DNA from: Oxyruncus cristatus
Lineage: Eukaryota > Chordata > Aves > Passeriformes > Cotingidae
Direction: 5' to 3'
Assembly (NCBI GenBank): GCA_013399855.1
Contig: VXAY01001951.1
Coordinates: 174,593-238,592 of the forward strand
DNA: 64,000 nucleotides
How positions within the stretch are numbered: the first letter of the stretch is position 1; each line of letters opens with the position of its first letter. The translations under genes and the position numbers were made by a program. Of this stretch, positions 1 to 11,905 are shown one piece after another. The notes beneath the pieces are model-generated. The model made no database searches. It was given only the letters and a program-made list of their open reading frames with translations, and was not told the DNA's origin.

Positions 1-2816
1 AAAAAATTTTGGCACATTTGTTCATTCTGGATGAAGCTTCGCTAAGACAAATGCTGCATTCACTTATCTGTTAAGATGTCTTTATCACTTATACAGTGAC
101 TTTGAGACACGCTGCACATCAGAGTCTTGGAAAAACTGCTCCTGCACCTCACACGGATCTCCTGACATCTGCACAGAGGATTTACAACCACCCAAACACA
201 GGGATCCTGAGCTCCAGAAACGCCACAGCAACCTGGCTACTCCTTCAAAGCTGTAGTGGTACAAAATAAAAAATTCATGAACAAGCTCATTTATTGCACA
301 GTCTTCAAATACTACCGAAAAAAAAAATAAAAATAATCCTGAAGTCGTTTATAGCTAAATACAGAACTGCAGCTTTATTTTTAATCATCCCTTTCCTTCC
401 TTCCTCCAGAACCACGTACCACTAAAAAAGCACCCTGTGATCAGCATATGGGAACCTCAACACTCTTCCACTTTCTCGCTACGACACTGTCTCTCCCCCA
501 GCCTGGCCAACTCCCCCAGCACACAGGGAGGGGACACCCCACTGCTCAGCCTCCTGGGAACACGGGAACTGGGATCCCACCGGAGCTCCCTGCAGATCTC
601 TCCTCCCATCAAACCGCAGGCAGACCAGCCACCACCCCAGTCTGGCAAACACAGCTGCCCCTCAGAGCCCTGGAGGTGCTCCTTTAATCAGCTCTCGTGT
701 GCATGGGCTGGTCACAACCACGTTCTTCCCTTGCTGATTCCCCCTGGGACACGCAGAAAAGGCTCAGTGCTGGCAGCACCATTCCCTGAGGCTGGAAATG
801 CCAGCACAAGAGCAGTGACAGCCCCAGCCCTGCCTGAGCTGAGCCAGAGCTCTGCAGTGCACAAGCCCCGTGGAGCTCGCCAGAGGCTGTTTGGGTTCCC
901 AGCACCCAAGAGGCAGCTGTGCCTCAGAGGGAAGTCCCCAGGCTGGGAGCTTGTTGTAATGTACTTCAGGATTTTTGTTATTAGTTTTGGCTGCATATGT
1001 CAAAGAAGAGGAAAGACAAAACCCAACTTCCTCTTCTTTATTGCACACCACAAAAGCCGCAGAGCATCCTCCTGCTTCCCACCACAAACCAATCCCAAAC
1101 CACCCCGGGTCATCACAGATCCCAAACTCAAATGTTCTGGTACATGCACGAGGTAACTGCCCACACCTGCCAGGCACCATCAGGAGCTCCAAAGCTCTCA
1201 GTGACACCCCTTATTGAAGGCCCTCCCAGAACTGCTCTTCCTCCCCTCCTTCTAAGGGTTGGGGTGTGCAAACAGAACAGATGAACCTACTCCTGGGGCA
1301 AGTTCTTGCATAACCTACAGTCCAAACCCCTCCTCTTCCACTCCAAGCTGTAAAAAGCCAGAGGTACAAGGTCCTGCTGGCAGCCATCTGTTCTAACTCC
1401 ATCCTTTCCCCAGGAGGACGGCCAGGGAGTCTGGATGTGCAGCCAGGAAAGCAAGTACCCCATGTCTAATATCAACATCTTCCCCCCAGGCAAAGCCACT
1501 TTTCCTTGAGCTTTGGTACCCAGCACACAATACAACACCACAGCCAGCTGCTGCTGGGCCTCCTGTCCGCTCTCATGGGATGGAAAGGACCAGCCCTGGC
1601 TGAAGCCAGGGTGGAACAAGAGCCAGACACAGGGAATGACCTTCCTCTCGCTGTTGGCAGCGACACACGACGCAATCTGTTGTCAGAGGAGAAGGGAGCC
1701 TTTTGGGCAACAAACAGGCACTGGCGGGGCAGGAGCCTCCAGCCCAATGTAGGATGATGGTGTCTAGATTGCACTCGGGGGATGGGATATTTCTCCAGAG
1801 GGTTCTTGGAGCCAGGCTGCCCCAGGACACCAAGGACCGTGCCATGTCCTCTCCTCCCTGCCACAGAGATTCACCCGAGTCTGGCCCTGCATCCTGATCC
1901 ATCCTTGGCAAGCTCCGCTGCCACCAGCTCTCCAAGCCTCTCCAGGGAACCAAGCCATACAGGAAATTCTGCCCTTTCCTTTTCTACAGTTATTTAAATA
2001 CATACAATCATCTTGTGTTTGTTTCTCCTCCCACAGCTCTTATGGTTACCAGGTTACAGTTGTTCTCCCCTCTCTTTTCGATTTTGGGTTTGGTTTTTTT
2101 TTCCCCCCTCTGAGTGACATCCCTGTGGGGTCTCCTAATGGCTCCAGTGCGTGGGGAGACACAGGGCTGGTCTCCAGAGCGGGGCTGGGAGGCAGCACAG
2201 CTCCCCCCCGACAGGGACACGCGGCTGCAGCAGGCGCTGGCAGCGCTCCCTTGGCAAGGAGGGGCAGGAGCTGGCACAGCACCACGGCCCAGCGGGAGGA
2301 GAGGGCACAGACCACGCGGGGAAGGGGAGCAGGGGGTCTGCACACGCGTGGGCAGCCACACGGGCAGGGCAGGTCCCACCCCACGCACGCTGTGGTGCCT
2401 CACGCACGCTGCCCTTCCCTGGGCACCAACTCAGCAGCTGCCAGGGCAGGATTTCCCTGCAGGGACACACCCACGGAAGGGCTGGGGTGCCCGTTTCAGG
2501 CTCAGAGCTGTTTTCCCTGCAGCACCTCGGCTGTGCATGTTCCTCACTCCCCTCCCTGTGAGCACCAGCCAACGTCATCGTTGGTCATGGTTCAGCTTGA
2601 TGGAGGAAGAGCCTCAGACTCTCATCCCACCTTTCCAGAGGTCACCCTGTGACTCATTGGCCCCGTTCATAGAGCTGTGGTTACTTGTATGATGGTCGTG
2701 GATTAAACACTGTTCTAGTCAAAGAGTTTAAAGTGCTCCAAGGCCCATCGTAACACCCAAGTCATTATTTCCAGCTACTCTGACCCAAGTCAGAGTGGGT
2801 ACAACAGCTGCAGAAC

Positions 2817-3056
2817 ATATATATATATATATACACAAATACACACACACACAATACATAAATACACACACACACACTACATAAATACACACACACACTA
2901 CATAAATACACACACACACACTACATAAACACACACACACTACATAAATACACACACACACTACATAAACACACACACACACTACATAAACACACACACA
3001 CACTACATAAACACACACACACACACTACATAAACACACACACACATAATACACAG
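2817..3056. repeat. Compound CA / ACTACATAAA microsatellite-minisatellite
   Basis: An (AT)n run at about 2818-2833 passes into roughly a dozen units of the type (AC)4-7 followed by TACATAAA or ATACATAA, with unit lengths near 18-24 bases that differ in the number of AC dinucleotides. It is a tandem array, not a gene. The long minus-strand frame across it encodes only a Val-Cys-Tyr repeat. Confidence 0.95.
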
Positions 3057-3889
3057 AGGGCTCAAGTCTCCCAGGGCTCAACTCCTGCAACCAAATCTGT
3101 ACCTCCATAGTCGGACTTGTCCATGACAGGGGCTGCTGTTGCTCAAAACTTCTCCAGGACTGCCAAGCCCTGTGACAAATCCACCCATTGCTTCACTTTC
3201 AACAAGCACAGGCAATTTAACACCACAGGCCTCGCAGAAAAATTAGCATTTTGTGTATTTCACGTGGAAAACGAACAGGAAGAGTGAGTCAGTGCAAAGC
3301 TCCACAAGCCTTTCTCCTGCTGGCAAATGCTATTTTCCAGAAGATAAAAGTAGAAATTGTACCTTCCAGGTCCAGAGCTGTTTTTCTTATTAGACAACCC
3401 CATATTAGCAATTCAACCCCACGTCTCCCCGTTCCCTTCTGGCCTGATGCACACGAATGCTTTGTGTGCCAAGGTAAAGCTCGGGGAAGGCAGAGCCCCA
3501 CCGAGAAGCCTTTTCACCCTTCTTTCATCCCACAGCAGCACATGGAGCACACGAGTGGCAGAGGCAGCTCGGCTCCCCCCAGTTTTCCATCAGTGCCCTG
3601 CCACGGGGAAGGGATCCAGCAGGAGTGAGCCACAGCCATCCCCTTCCTCCAAGGCATCCTGTCTGGAAGGCCTGGCAGTGCTGGGGGGGTCCCAGCAGAG
3701 GCAAAGGCAAACCAGCCATGCTGATGCCCCTGGTGACTGCAGAGCCCAGATAACACCAGGAGAAATGAGGGGAGAAAGCACATCCTACACACCCTCGGTT
3801 CCTGGCGGGTGAGAGGACCAGCTCTCACTCCTCAAGCCTGTGCTGGGACCTCCTCATCTTTTTGTGGCAATCCTAAGTGGTACCAAAAA

Positions 3890-4037
3890 GAAAAAGCAGC
3901 CTGGAGTAGTGGAAGGTCTGGTGGGACCAACCTGAGCAACCAGGTCTCTGGAAGGTGTCCCTGCCCTTGGCAGGGTGCTGGAACTGGATAATCTTTAAGG
4001 TCCCTTAAAACCCAAACCATTCTGTGATTCTGTGATC
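3890..4037 (+). mobile_element. CR1 LINE, 3'-end fragment
   Basis: The CR1 3' untranslated consensus is readable: the blocks GGAAGGTGTCCCTGCCC, GGCAGGGTGCTGGAACTGGA and CCAAACCATTCTG occur in order. The fragment ends in two copies of ATTCTGTG, the typical terminal repeat of CR1. No open frame remains. The left edge is diffuse. Confidence 0.85.
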
Positions 4038-5699
4038 TGCAACCGCTTTGTTCTGCTGTGTAAATACGCAAAGAGAATGCAAATTAGCTCAGGTGATCAC
4101 TTACAGCACAACACACCAACCTCTGCTTCCCTGAGGCCACGGCTCTGTTCCTCATCCCAACGTCCTTGGGCAAAGGTCTCCGAGGGTCCCGCTCCCACCA
4201 TCTCATCCCTGAACAGCCTCAGAAGAAGGGACAAACCCAAAACACCCTCATCCTGCCGAGCCAAGGTCACCAACCCTGCCGGGAAACTCCCGACTCAGCC
4301 ATCTCCAGGGCTATTTATGGATCACAACGTGAGGATATATCCTGGCTGTAGGAGCTCTGTGCTGAGGAGGGGCAGATTTCCCAGAGCATCCGGTCCTTTC
4401 GCAGCAAGGACATCACCCATTTCTGCCTGTCACAGTTGGTGAAGTGGCCTGGGAGCACATGCTGGTTCATCTAAAAGCAGAAGGAACCCCAGGGCCCAAG
4501 GAATGAAGCAACCAGGACTGACACTGCTGGAGAAACAATCCCCCAGCACGAGTCCCACGGGGATTTCTGAGGCTGTGCACTCCAGACTCCCCAGGGAAAC
4601 CACCCAGCCTCTAATGACAGGGTGCTGCTGCACACAGGGATAACGCCAGGCTCATGATTCATGCCAACCAACCGTGAAAAATCTTAAACCTAAACAGATT
4701 ATTAAAATAAAAAGAGAGCAATTCCCTCGTCACAGCCTCCAGCTCTGCTCCTGGAGCCAATAGCCAACCCTCCACCATCACCTGCTTAAGGAGGGTAACA
4801 CAATTCCTACAGACACCGCAGCCAGCCTCCACCCCTCACTCACAGACACGAGGTCCTGCCCAGCCTCATCCTCAGCTGTCCCAGGGGTCCCTGCTCCAGC
4901 AGCTGGGATCACGAGGAACACCAGAAAGCCAAGTTATAGTTCTCCCACGAGGATTTTGTTTAGTCTCCACAAATCTCAACTCTCAATCACAGCCAGTGCA
5001 TCCTTGTGCAGGTCACAGCAGCCCTCCCTTCCTCCAGCCCAGGAGACAGGAAACCTCACCTCTCCCAAAACGAGGCTTAAAAGTGCTTTGCCCTTTTGCT
5101 ATTGCCCAGTCTGGCTTCTCCTGGCACTTCCCCTCGCTCATGGAGCTTACCTGGGAGCAGTGTCCCCCTCTCCACCCTGGGAACCAGCCAAAACCCTCAT
5201 CTTGGTGGGGGACCAGCTGCAAGCAGGACAAAGCTATCTGCTCCCAGCTCTCAGGATGAGCAAGGAGATGCTCTCAAGGCAGAGCCTGTTTCTCTCCCAA
5301 ATCATCCTTCTCAGGAGTGATTGTGATATCCCACAGGACACAATCCTCCCCCTCATCCCAAGCTGTTATATCCTGTGCCACATTTGTCAGTGCCCAGTAG
5401 CTTCCAGGCTCACGTGAAAAAATAGAAAAGGCTTCAAGATCAAGAAAGTGCTAATCCTTGCCAATAAACTGCTGGGAAAACCCTCCCTGCCACAGCCCCA
5501 GGCTGCTCCAAGCAGTGAGGGATGGAGCACGGAAAAGAAACTTCTCCCCGCTCCAGACCCCTGCAGAACAGTCCCCGCTATTGAAAGCAGAAAATAATAG
5601 AGGGACGTGGGAGGAGGAAGAGTCTTTTCACACCGCTCAAAAATACAAAGTCTTACAGAAATAAACCCCGAGGGGGAGGTTTGTCAGCGCACCTGCCAG

Positions 5700-6520
5700 G
5701 CCAGGATGTGATGGGAGATGTCTCCTGGAGTAAGAGACGGGAGACAAACAGAAGGAGAGCACTGAAGCAAACATCTGCGGGGTCCCACAAGGCTCTCGGC
5801 TATTCCACGGCTTCAGGAGTGATGGGGATGACTGCAGATCATCCAGGGTGGTCAAACTGAAACCAGACTGTAAACAGTTGCAGGAGGATCTTGTGGCACT
5901 GAGCGACCCAAAGGTAAAATGTCAGACGAAAATTAGCATCAATAAATGCCAACTAATCCAACAGGAGACGGGGAAATCACCGTCCTGCACAGGCACCAGA
6001 AGGTCTGCAAATTAGCACTCAGGAAAGAGCCGAATTCACAGATGATGCCCCAAAGCCAAGAGCTGCAGCGGTGGGCAAACCCCAAAATGTTGGGGGAAGT
6101 TTTTATACTCCAGATAACCCACCACAAAGTCACAGACACTCCTGGCTCCCCTCTTCAGAGAGGATACAGCACAGAAAAGGGCACCTTAGAGATAACTACA
6201 GGTTATAAAGTGGTTTGTACAAGGAGAGGCCCAACAGATCAGGAGGAGTCTTTAGCCTGGAAAGAGACGTGATGAAAGGCAGATAAAAATCAGAGCAGAG
6301 GACCAGGGAGCAAACACATCAGAGGAGCTGCAGGAGCCCAGGGAGATCACGGGGCAGCAGGCTCAGAGGGGAAGCAGCATGTTTTGCCACAGAGCAGCTG
6401 CATCAAAGAAGTCACAGCCTCCTGAGAAGGTAGAAAGTACCAACAGGTTCAAGAGGCAGCAGGAGAATCCCAGGACATCCATCCAGCACAGCCACTGGGT
6501 ACAACCTCCAGCCCAGGATC
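5700..6520. repeat. Possible degraded retroposon sequence
   Basis: In broken frames on the plus strand, short stretches resemble the RT-to-3' part of a non-LTR element: a GVPQGSR-like start near 5780, a CKQLQEDL-like stretch near 5870 and an ITTGYK...ESLAWKE stretch near 6200. The frame is interrupted and the similarity was judged by eye. It adjoins an oppositely oriented CR1 end. Confidence 0.25.
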
Positions 6521-6524
6521 CCCA

Positions 6525-6770
6525 TGACAGGCTGCAGCAGCACAGCCCTGGGAAGGACCTTCCACTCTCCCAGGTTGCTCCAAGTCCTGTCCAACCCAGC
6601 CTTGGACACTTCCAGGGATGGGGCAGCCACAGCTTCTCTGGGCAACCTGTGCCAGGGGCTCCCCACCCTCACAGCCAAGAACTTCTTCCCAATACCTGAT
6701 CTAAACCTTCCCTCTTGCAGTTCCTGTCACCAGCCACTTTGGAAGGACACCAGGCCAGAGGCACCTGAGC
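6525..6770 (-). mobile_element. CR1 LINE fragment, antisense
   Basis: Read on the minus strand this gives the CR1 blocks AAGAAGTTCTTGGCTGTGAG, TTGCCCAGAGAAGCTGTGG and CTGCCCCATCCCTGGAAGTG, then TCCAAGGCTGGGTTGGACAG. These are the same blocks as in the CR1 copy near 32.8 kb. It is the end of the RT frame plus the start of the 3' region, 5'-truncated as is usual for CR1. Confidence 0.85.
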
Positions 6771-7943
6771 TCAGACATGTCTCCTGACCTGCTTTTATTC
6801 ATGAGAAGGATGAATGAGATGTCCCACACTCCAGCCCAGTCTGGCAAGGATGCAAGAGAAACGTTAACAGGCTCCAAAACAAATTGTGTGCAGCACTTGG
6901 GAACCAGGCGTGGGGGTCAGGGAGAGGTCGCTGGAGGAGAATTGGGAGGATTCAAATAGATGCTGTAAATATTTTTGCAGAGCAGAAAGAGCCCTGAGCA
7001 CAGGCAATGACCTATTTTGCTGTTCTCCAGTGAAGGGTGACCCGGCCGTGCCAGAACCCAAGGGCAGTTTCTAAGGAGGACACTCAGCACGTCGGGGGTC
7101 CTTTGTTAAACCTGGTTTTGGGGGTCCCAAAACTCTTCCCACCGACCCAGGTGTGCAGGCAGGTGCTCTCCTGAAGCATTCCAGAGCCACATGCTCCCCT
7201 TTCCTAACTGTTTTCTGAGGAAAACAAGAGCAGAATTCCTTCTTTTCTCTGCCACATAAACACTCTGAAAATACAGGCTGTTTGGCCCCGTAGTTTTTAG
7301 GGCTCCCCACTGCAATTTCTCCCGGAACAGCAAGGCCAGGATACCACGGGCAGCCAAAGCAACAGTTGTTGCAATCCACGAGGCTGACTTTTTGGAAGTT
7401 GACAAATGTCCAAGCCAGTAATCTTGCCTGCAGGAACTGGTTATTAATTAGCTACACAGTCTGGTTCAGTGCAAGCTCTGCCAAAGAAGCATCTTTCCAT
7501 TCATTTCCAGAAAATGGAAAACTTAAGAGGCAACAACAGCCTGTCACTGCAGGGACCATCCCTGTGCTAAACCGAGACAGTTCCTTGGATACATCTAAAG
7601 ACTAGCAGGAGAAGCCATGGGAGAGCCATCCCAGGCCTGGACCAGTGCTCACACTGAGCAAGAATCCCACTTAACCAATGCCTTTTCCTTTCCTTCTGCC
7701 TTTGACCAGAGCAGCAGAAGGTGCCTATGGGCATTTTTAACCCTTCTGCCACTGCTCCAAATCTTGCTGTTGATTTTTAGGGCCAAAAGACCTTTTCTGA
7801 TTGCCCAGCCAGGTGGGACTGAGGGCAGACCCCACCGTAGCACAGCCCCTGTCAAACCAAGCCCATGCCAAACCCAGCGGCCATTCCAAAGGCACATCCC
7901 GAGCTTCCAGGCCAGCAGGGCTCCTGGGTTGTTTACAGATGTT

Positions 7944-8159
7944 GCTCACAGATGTTCACACACACATCTCCACACTCAGACAACCGAAAACATGGAAGTT
8001 CTCTTTAACAGCTTTTCAGACACCTCTAGATTTGCTAAGTGAGGGGATAATCGAGGCTTCCATTTATTTCAGCCCAGCTGAAGGTTCAGTGGACGTGTTC
8101 TACACCTTTGCTGCTCGGCTATGTTCTGGATTTCACATCCTTCACCCACACCCCTGGTG
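7944..8159 (+). repeat. Duplicated 0.2-kb segment, copy 1
   Basis: This copy runs from GCTCACAGATGTT to ACCCCTGGTG and matches a second copy 919 bases downstream over its full length with only scattered substitutions. It lacks 22 bases present in copy 2. The missing piece is flanked in copy 2 by GAAG on both sides, so a microhomology-mediated deletion here is a simple explanation. Confidence 0.9.
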
Positions 8160-8862
8160 TCTGGCTGCTGCTCTCCAGCCCCCAACCTCAGCTTCTCAGG
8201 AGCTTGCCCTGGAGCAGCTGGGATCCACCTCTCCTCCACATCCCGCTCCCAATCCCGCAGCACGGTACTCGGATCCCCGGCACAGCTGTTTGCTCCCAGG
8301 ATAAACAGCACCCCAGAGCCCGAGCTGAGCGGAGCAGCCCAGACAGAGCTTTGAGAAACGTTCAGAACAGACATGAGAAAAGCCACATACGTGTAATTCC
8401 AGCACGTGATCCTCCTAAGCAGCTGCTCCAGGCGGCACCGCGTGTGCCGCCTTCTCCCCTCCTTCCCTGCTCAAACGAGCCATGGCAGCGGGAGGCAGCC
8501 CATGGAAAAGCCAAGGCTCCTCCGGCCCGGCCCTGCCTCCCCCGCCGGCCCCCAGACTTGTGCAGGATATTTTTGTGTGAGCCCTCATCCATCACGGCTG
8601 GTGCCCAGAGTGCCCTTACATGGGCAAGGCAAAGGAAATCCTATGCTCCCCTAAGTGACAGCCTGGCTCCTTCTACAAACATTTACCCAGATTTCCCATG
8701 AGGTAGGAAAGTAAAAATTAGGCTATTTGTACCCTCTGGGTGCCAGAAATGTGTATTTACTCTCCAAACAAACTTTCAAGTGCTTTTACAGTTAACCCCT
8801 TGCTTTCCACCCGGAAGGGACTTTCAGGACTGTCGTCCCCTTATAAAGAGGGCCAGGAGGAA

Positions 8863-9100
8863 GCTCACAGATGTTTACACACACATCTCCACACTCAGAC
8901 AACCGAAAACATGGAAGTTCTCTTTAACAGCTTTTCAGACACCTCTAGATTTGCTAAGTGAGGGGAAAATTGAGGCTTCCACTTATTTCAACCCAGCTGA
9001 AGTCCCCTGAACATTCCGCAGAAGGTTCAGTGAACTCGTTCTACGTCCTTGCTGCTCGGATATAGTCTGGTTTTCACATCCTTCACCCACACCTCTGGTG
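8863..9100 (+). repeat. Duplicated 0.2-kb segment, copy 2
   Basis: This is the direct-repeat partner of the segment at 7944-8159, in the same orientation and about 700 bases after it. It contains an extra 22 bases between two GAAG tetranucleotides (about 9008-9033). Neither copy has a recognisable coding frame or transposon hallmark, so it looks like a local segmental duplication. Confidence 0.9.
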
Positions 9101-11115
9101 ACAGGTCTGCTTGTCTGCCATCACACCTGCAGCTGTGCCTGGGAGCACAGAGAGCACACAGGACTCCTGAGCCCTGCTCTGCCCCGGGGATCGTGCACCT
9201 GTCAGACACAAACCCCACACCAGACACAGCCCTTTCGAGGTCAAACCCATGGGACACCAGGCAGAGGCTGAGCAACAGCAGGTTGTTACACGTGGATGAT
9301 GACACTGCTGGGCACCCCCAGTCCAAACTGCAGAAGAGGAAGCCAAGCAGCAGATTAGCCACGGGGCCCCTGGGATCATCTAATGGGGGAAATGGTGATT
9401 ATTGCTCTGCCTGCTCCTGCCCTTTCTCTTTAGCCTGTTTACAATCATTTTCTGCTGCTTCTTCTCCTGCAGCTGAACAGCTCTGAAAAAGTACATTAGA
9501 GACCAGGCTGCTCCGAGCTGGAGGTGGGGAAATGCCGAGCCCTGAGGGCTCCAACCAGCTTGTTTAATATCTCCAGAAGGGCAGCAAAGGCCGGACACAA
9601 GGGCAGGCAAGACAAGCCATGGAAAGCAATGGCATTTCAACCTCCCCGGAGCCTGAGGGGGTTAGAAACACATCGAGCTGTATAATCATAACTATGAAAC
9701 AAAGCTCTTCTATTCAGATTGAAAGAGACAGGCAGGAGGACCTTCGTGCAAGGATTTCGTTGTGCTTTAGATGAGGATAAATGACCCTGGGCAGGGCTGA
9801 GCCTAACGAGGAGCAATTAATCATCACCCTGTAATGCTGGAGCGGGAACCCTCCACGAGCTGTCGTCTCCAGCCTCATCCCTGATCTTCCCCCACACACA
9901 GACACGTTCCACAACCTGCTCGGGGGTGTCACTTCTGCAAACACACCGAGCACAGCTGCAGAACGAGGCAGTTGGCTTTGGGGAAGGCACTGTGCTCTGC
10001 AGCCACCCTGGCGTGCCCAAGGCAACCAAACGGGGTGCTCAGGAGTTAGGGGGTCCTGGGGCACTGCAGTCCTTGGGCACACTGGGCATTGTGCCCCTGA
10101 CAAAGAGGACAGCAGGGGCAATCATGAGGGACGTAACCCCAAAACCCAGTATTCAACGATTTCACTAATTACCCAGTCGGTGGCAATTTACTGAGAGTTA
10201 AAGAGCTCGCCAGACACACTATTCCTTCCTTTTCCATTTGAGTTTTTAGGAATAAAAGACTGTTACCCTAAATCATAGCGACCAGATGCCAATGCAGAAA
10301 ACCCCAGCTGAGCAGCTCAGGGCACAGACCCAGCCAAGGTCCTTATCTGCCAGGCACGAATTGATATACACACACTTCACTCGCTCATTTGAGCTAACAT
10401 TTAGTGAGTGTGACAGTCATAAGGACCACGCTAGAAAATTTAATCAGAACAATGATAATATAAAGGATTTATGAGGAGAAGCTGGAATACTTCAGCAATG
10501 AGCACTCGTTCCCATGTGAGAAGCAGCTGCTGTTGCCGGGCACAGGAGCAGCAGAGTCCCTGTGACCCCCTCGAACAGCTCTTCCCCTCCACACCGCAGC
10601 CCCTCCCAGACTGGACATTTTAAGCTTGGCACAAAACCAGCCCAAAGCCGGAGCAGGGGCTGTGATGCAACTATGGAAATGTAGGGGTTTGCCTGCGTGT
10701 ATTTTCACCCCTTGGCTTCGGCGTGGCTTCAGGGCTCAGCCAAACCCTGCCCGACCCACGCTCGACGGAAGGGCAGCATCCACCCTCTTCCAAAGAAAGA
10801 CGTGACTGGGAACTGCTCGGGGGTCTCCAAGCACCCCTTCCTCGCACCCAGGCAGCCCCCGACCGCTCCATTCCCGACGTGCTGTGCCCGGAGGGGCGTT
10901 CGCAGGGACCCCCAGCCAGGCCTGGAAGCGCCGCCGAAACTTCCCTCCAGGCTCGGGGCACGGGGAGCGCGGTGGGCGTGCGGGGCGGGGGCCCCGCCGG
11001 TCCCACCCGCCAGGGGAAGGGGCTCCCCCAGCCCCGCGGTTCCCCACGACAGCGGCACAGGCAGAGCCCCCAGGGGTCCCCCCCATCCCTTCCCATCCCA
11101 CCGCACCCCCCGTAC

Positions 11116-11246
11116 CTGTGCGCGCTGCCATCGTCGTACACGAAGGAGCGGTTGGTGTAGCACTCGGGGCAGAGCGGCCGCCCCTCCGCCGGCCCCGCCG
11201 GTTTGTAGATGCCCTGCAGGCTCCGCTCCTCGCCCGAGAACGGCAT
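11116..11246 (-). CDS. Probable first coding exon of an unrecognised gene
   Basis: On the minus strand an ATG at 11246 opens 43 codons plus two bases and ends at a good donor (CACAG then GTACGG). The peptide starts MPFSGEERSLQGIYKP and holds a CPEC pair (residues 26-29), followed by a polar, aromatic stretch ending GSAH. It lies in very GC- and CpG-rich DNA directly next to an N-gap, as expected for a promoter exon. The frame stays open upstream of the ATG into the gap, so the start could be further 5'. I do not recognise the protein. A CxxC pair alone could be half of a zinc site completed by the next exon, which is not seen in this window. I infer a real exon from the splice signal, composition and non-repetitive peptide. 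Confidence 0.5.
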
Positions 11247-11321
11247 GGGCGCAGCGGCGCGGGGCCCCGGCGCGGCGAGGCGGGGCAGAGCATGGGCGCC
11301 CCGCGCAGCCGGGGGCGCGGG

Positions 11322-11905
11322 NNNNNNNNNNNNNNNNNNNNNNNNNNNNNNNNNNNNNNNNNNNNNNNNNNNNNNNNNNNNNNNNNNNNNNNNNNNNNNN
11401 NNNNNNNNNNNNNNNNNNNNNNNNNNNNNNNNNNNNNNNNNNNNNNNNNNNNNNNNNNNNNNNNNNNNNNNNNNNNNNNNNNNNNNNNNNNNNNNNNNNN
11501 NNNNNNNNNNNNNNNNNNNNNNNNNNNNNNNNNNNNNNNNNNNNNNNNNNNNNNNNNNNNNNNNNNNNNNNNNNNNNNNNNNNNNNNNNNNNNNNNNNNN
11601 NNNNNNNNNNNNNNNNNNNNNNNNNNNNNNNNNNNNNNNNNNNNNNNNNNNNNNNNNNNNNNNNNNNNNNNNNNNNNNNNNNNNNNNNNNNNNNNNNNNN
11701 NNNNNNNNNNNNNNNNNNNNNNNNNNNNNNNNNNNNNNNNNNNNNNNNNNNNNNNNNNNNNNNNNNNNNNNNNNNNNNNNNNNNNNNNNNNNNNNNNNNN
11801 NNNNNNNNNNNNNNNNNNNNNNNNNNNNNNNNNNNNNNNNNNNNNNNNNNNNNNNNNNNNNNNNNNNNNNNNNNNNNNNNNNNNNNNNNNNNNNNNNNNN
11901 NNNNN
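11322..11905. other. Assembly gap (N run)
   Basis: 584 unresolved bases are flanked on both sides by GC-rich sequence. The gap probably hides the CpG-island core and 5' end of the minus-strand gene at 11246. Confidence 0.99.

Larger units (their letters stand above)
1..11115. other. Gene-poor stretch, possible first intron of a minus-strand gene
   Basis: I find no exon here with convincing splice sites and a recognisable protein on either strand. The open frames present, including one of 239 codons at 437-1156, have low-complexity, repeat-like translations. The stretch holds a compound microsatellite (about 2817-3056), CR1 fragments (about 3890-4037 and 6525-6770) and a 0.2-kb duplicated segment (7944-8159 and 8863-9100). 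If the exon at 11116-11246 is a true first coding exon on the minus strand, this stretch is its first intron and the rest of the gene lies left of the window. Otherwise it is intergenic. In human the neighbour on this side is FBXW2, but I recognise no FBXW2 exon here. Confidence 0.6.

Noticed and set aside
437..1156. 239-codon plus-strand frame
   Set aside because: Pro/Ser-rich, low-complexity translation with overlapping frames of similar length on both strands and no splice or family signal.
2728..3108. 126-codon minus-strand frame rich in Val, Cys and Tyr
   Set aside because: It is the translation of the AC/TACATAAA tandem repeat and has no other protein character.
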